Shown here piece by piece: positions 13,533 to 15,816 of a DNA stretch of 15,816 nucleotides. This DNA is from Vulcanimicrobiota bacterium (GTDB taxonomy: Bacteria; Vulcanimicrobiota; Vulcanimicrobiia; Eremiobacterales; Eremiobacteraceae). The translations under genes were made by a program, and so were the position numbers. The stretch's first letter is position 1, and every line of letters starts with the position of its first letter. Location: contig JAFANK010000351.1 of assembly GCA_019232725.1 (NCBI GenBank), positions 1 to 15,816 on the forward strand, given 5' to 3'. The notes under the pieces were generated by a model that searched no databases, was not told where the DNA came from, and saw nothing but the letters and a program-made list of their open reading frames with translations.

Positions 13533-15113
13533 GTGGCGAAATACGACGCGATCATCATCGGCGGCGGCCATAACGGGCTTGTCACCGCAGCATATCTGGC
13601 GCGCGCGAATTGGAAAGTGCTCGTGCTCGAACGGCGCTCGATCGTCGGGGGCGCCTGCGTCAGCGAAGAGACGTTTCCTGGCTATGCGGTGTCGACCGCG
13701 GCCTACGTGAACAGTCTGTTCCGGCCCGAGATCATCCGCGATCTGCGTCTTGCCGACTATGGCTTTTCACTGCTCGAACGCAATCCCGCATCGTTTTCGC
13801 CGTTCCTCGATGGCCGCTACCTCATCTTGGGCTCGGATAGCGCGACCAACGTCAGCGAGATCTCCAAATTCAGCCGCAAAGATGCGGAGAACTATCCGAA
13901 GTACGAAGAGATGCTGCTGCGCGTCGCGTCGGTCATCGAGCCGACGCTCGAGCAGACGCCGCCGAACATCGCAAAACCAGGACTGGGCGACTTGCTCAAG
14001 CTTGCGCCGATGGGCCGCGCGATGCAAAAGCTCGGGCCACAAATGAGCGAGGCGATCGAGATCCTCACCGGTCCCGCACGCCCGATCCTCGACCGCTGGT
14101 TCGAGTCCGAAGAGCTCAAAGGCACGATCGCGACCGACGCCATCATCGGCGCGTTTGCGTCGCCTTCGATGCCGGGCACCGCGTATGTGCTCTTCCATCA
14201 CGTGATGGGAGAGACGAACGGCAAACACGGCGTCTGGGCATACGTCAAAGGCGGGATGGGCGGCCTCACGCAGGCACTCGCCAAAGCCGCCAAGGACCTC
14301 GGCGTCGAGATCCGCACCGATGCCGAAGTCGCGAAGATCTTGACGCGCAATGGCGCCGTCAGCGGCGTCGCGTTGCGCAACGGCGATGAGTTTGCAAGTC
14401 CGCGCGTAGCGAGCGGCGTCGACTGCAACGTGACCTTCAATCACCTGCTCGACGCACGCGATGTGCCTGCCGATTTCTTGGCGGCCATCAATCGTATCGA
14501 CTACAGCAGCGCGTCCATGAAGATCAACGTCGCGCTGGAGTCGCTGCCGAGCTTCACAGCGTTGCCGGGGTCGTCGCCCGGGCCGCAGCATCGTGGCACC
14601 GTGCACATGGTGCCGGATCAAGATTATATCGAGCGCGCCTACGACGATGCGAAGTATGGGCAGCCGTCGCGCGATCCGATCGTCGAGATGTGCCTGCCGT
14701 CAGCCGTGGACCCGAGCGTCGCGCCGCCTGGCAGGCACCTGGCATCGATGTTCGTGCAGTACGCGCCCTACAAGCTCGCCAACGGCCAATGGGACCAAGC
14801 GCGCAAAGACGCCTTCGCCGATCGCTGCTTCGAAATCGTCGAACAATACGCGCCCGGCTTCACGAGCTCGGTCACGGGCCGTCAGATCTTGAGCCCGGTG
14901 GATCTCGAGCAGACGTTCAACCTCACCGGCGGCAATATATTCCAAGGCTCGATGGGCTTGCACCAGCTCTTCATGTTCCGCCCGGTGCCGGGCTTCGCTG
15001 GCTATAAAATGCCGGTGCGGGGCCTCTACCTCTGCGGCGCAGCAGCGCATCCGGGCGGCGGCGTCATGGGTGCAGCCGGCTGGAACGCCGCACGCGAGAT
15101 GCTCAAGCGCTAA
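13533..15113 (+). CDS. FAD-dependent oxidoreductase of the phytoene desaturase/PYROXD2-like family
   Basis: The 526-residue protein starts with a classic Rossmann FAD-binding site, YDAIIIGGGHNGLVTAAYLARANWKVLVLERRSIVGGACVSEE (GxGxxG at 10-15, acidic Glu at the end of beta-2). It ends with the FAD/C-terminal signature LYLCGAAAHPGGGVMGAAGWNAAREML. These, and the YVKGGMGGLTQALAKAAKDLGVEI segment, place it in the CrtI/amine-oxidase superfamily, nearest to the PYROXD2-type NAD(P)/FAD oxidoreductases rather than true phytoene desaturases. Substrate is unknown. The start is a GTG at 13533 with GGAGG 5 nt upstream; no better start is present. It is followed after 33 nt by the DUF4760-like gene and then the HpnK-like gene, which hints at lipid or hopanoid-linked chemistry but does not prove it. 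Confidence 0.88.
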   Translation: MAKYDAIIIGGGHNGLVTAAYLARANWKVLVLERRSIVGGACVSEETFPGYAVSTAAYVNSLFRPEIIRDLRLADYGFSLLERNPASFSPFLDGRYLILGSDSATNVSEISKFSRKDAENYPKYEEMLLRVASVIEPTLEQTPPNIAKPGLGDLLKLAPMGRAMQKLGPQMSEAIEILTGPARPILDRWFESEELKGTIATDAIIGAFASPSMPGTAYVLFHHVMGETNGKHGVWAYVKGGMGGLTQALAKAAKDLGVEIRTDAEVAKILTRNGAVSGVALRNGDEFASPRVASGVDCNVTFNHLLDARDVPADFLAAINRIDYSSASMKINVALESLPSFTALPGSSPGPQHRGTVHMVPDQDYIERAYDDAKYGQPSRDPIVEMCLPSAVDPSVAPPGRHLASMFVQYAPYKLANGQWDQARKDAFADRCFEIVEQYAPGFTSSVTGRQILSPVDLEQTFNLTGGNIFQGSMGLHQLFMFRPVPGFAGYKMPVRGLYLCGAAAHPGGGVMGAAGWNAAREMLKR

Positions 15114-15146
15114 ATCAAGACTGTTCGACGGTCAAGGAGGAAGCCC

Positions 15147-15725
15147 GTGTCGTCAGAGCAGGTGAACCTGGCGATCTCGGTTCTCACGCTCGTCGTGCTG
15201 CTGGCCGCTGCGGTGGCCGCGGTCGTTCAGCTCCGCCACATCCGAGCATCAAGTGAGAGCGCCACATTTTCGACCGCTTTCGCGCTCTGGTACTCCCCGG
15301 AGGTGCAGCGTGGGATCCGTTTCATCCAGCACGAGTTCACGACTAAAATGGAGGATCCGCTGTTCCGGCAAGAACTGGACACCGCCAGTGCCGTCGATCA
15401 CGAGGATCATCCAGAGCTCAACGTGCTGGACTTCTTCGACAATGTCGGCAACTACGTCGTGTTCGGCAACGTTCGCGAGGCGCTTATACTGCATCCCGCG
15501 GGTCAGCTTATCGTCAACGTTTGGGAGAGCCTGTCTCCGGCCATCGCCATCATGCGCCGCAAACGCGGCAGGCAGCTCTATATCTCGTTCGAGTACCTGG
15601 CCGCACGTGCGCGCACATGGATGGAGCGATATCCCGATGGGTATGCGCCGAAAGGATTTGTCCGGTTGCCAAACCCAGACGTGTGGCAACAGGCGGATGC
15701 GAAAAGCATGCCGACCGAGGCATGA
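15147..15725 (+). CDS. Membrane-anchored small protein, DUF4760-like
   Basis: This 192-residue protein has one N-terminal transmembrane helix (about residues 8-28, AISVLTLVVLLAAAVAAVV), then QLRHIRASSESATFSTAFALWYSPEVQRGIRFIQHEF and a soluble alpha-helical region ending in a Pro/Asp-rich tail. The pattern of a TM helix followed by an xLRHIRAS/W-SPE block resembles DUF4760 proteins, whose function is unknown; I rate that match as moderate. GTG start at 15147 with a perfect AAGGAGG site 6 nt upstream. The TGA overlaps the ATG of the next gene as ATGA, so the two are coupled. No catalytic residues are apparent. Confidence 0.8.
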   Translation: MSSEQVNLAISVLTLVVLLAAAVAAVVQLRHIRASSESATFSTAFALWYSPEVQRGIRFIQHEFTTKMEDPLFRQELDTASAVDHEDHPELNVLDFFDNVGNYVVFGNVREALILHPAGQLIVNVWESLSPAIAIMRRKRGRQLYISFEYLAARARTWMERYPDGYAPKGFVRLPNPDVWQQADAKSMPTEA

Positions 15726-15816
15726 AGCGGCTGATTGTCACGGGGGACGATTTCGGAGCCTCGACGCTCGTCAACGAAGCGATCGAACAAGCACATCGCG
15801 CGGGCGTGCTCAACAC
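15722..15816 (+). CDS. hpnK: HpnK/ChbG (YdjC)-family deacetylase, N-terminal fragment
   Basis: Only the first 31 codons are in the window. They read MKRLIVTGDDFGASTLVNEA followed by IEQAHRAGVLN. This is the signature start of the YdjC/ChbG carbohydrate deacetylase fold, with the metal-binding DDFG and the VNxAIxxAHxxGxL helix. The form KRLIV.GDDFG with E/R residues is closest to HpnK, a hopanoid-biosynthesis-associated member, but the family also contains chitooligosaccharide deacetylase ChbG. The choice needs the rest of the gene. It starts inside the stop of the DUF4760-like gene (ATGA). Confidence 0.75.
   Translation, partial: MKRLIVTGDDFGASTLVNEAIEQAHRAGVLN

Overview
This is a GC-rich bacterial chromosomal window, densely coded, with very short gaps and many 4-nt start/stop overlaps. 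No rRNA, tRNA, insertion sequence, phage gene or CRISPR array is visible. The order rimP-nusA-ylxR(rnpM)-infB-rbfA-nrnA-truB-ribF is the translation/ribosome-maturation operon found in many Gram-positive and other Terrabacteria-like lineages. The DUF255 protein, the 5-oxoprolinase genes and an HpnK-like gene suggest a free-living, GC-rich, possibly hopanoid-making bacterium. A lesser-known soil phylum such as Eremiobacterota/WPS-2 is only a guess; the sequence alone does not fix the taxon.

Layout. At 1-459 (+) is the C-terminal catalytic end of an S9 prolyl-oligopeptidase-type hydrolase; its stop codon overlaps that of the convergent ribF. From 456 to 11491 the minus strand carries one long co-directional array, transcribed right to left: pxpB, pxpC, pxpA (5-oxoprolinase), rimP, nusA, ylxR/rnpM, infB, a helical-repeat-like protein with an acidic tail, rbfA, nrnA-like DHH phosphoesterase, truB, ribF. 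The array runs from 5-oxoproline use into ribosome 30S maturation, transcription elongation control, translation initiation, tRNA/RNA processing and flavin cofactor synthesis. pxpA and rimP share an ATGA junction, so the two modules are physically fused. The one sizeable internal gap (rimP-nusA, 158 nt) holds a plausible promoter and two strong stem-loops with an alternative pairing, a candidate regulatory leader for nusA.

A 110-nt divergent gap containing a 32-nt dyad separates pxpB from the plus-strand genes: a DUF255 thioredoxin/six-hairpin-type protein (11602-13380), a 152-nt gap with a perfect hairpin and three degenerate 22-nt tandem repeats, a phytoene-dehydrogenase/PYROXD2-like FAD oxidoreductase (13533-15113), a membrane-anchored DUF4760-like small protein (15147-15725) and the beginning of an HpnK/ChbG-like deacetylase (15722-window end), joined to the previous gene by an ATGA overlap.

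Most genes belong to well-known families. I see no clear new multi-gene system. The most novel-looking items are non-coding (the nusA leader and the 22-nt repeat element) and contextual (the pxp-rimP fusion, and the acidic-tailed protein inserted between infB and rbfA).
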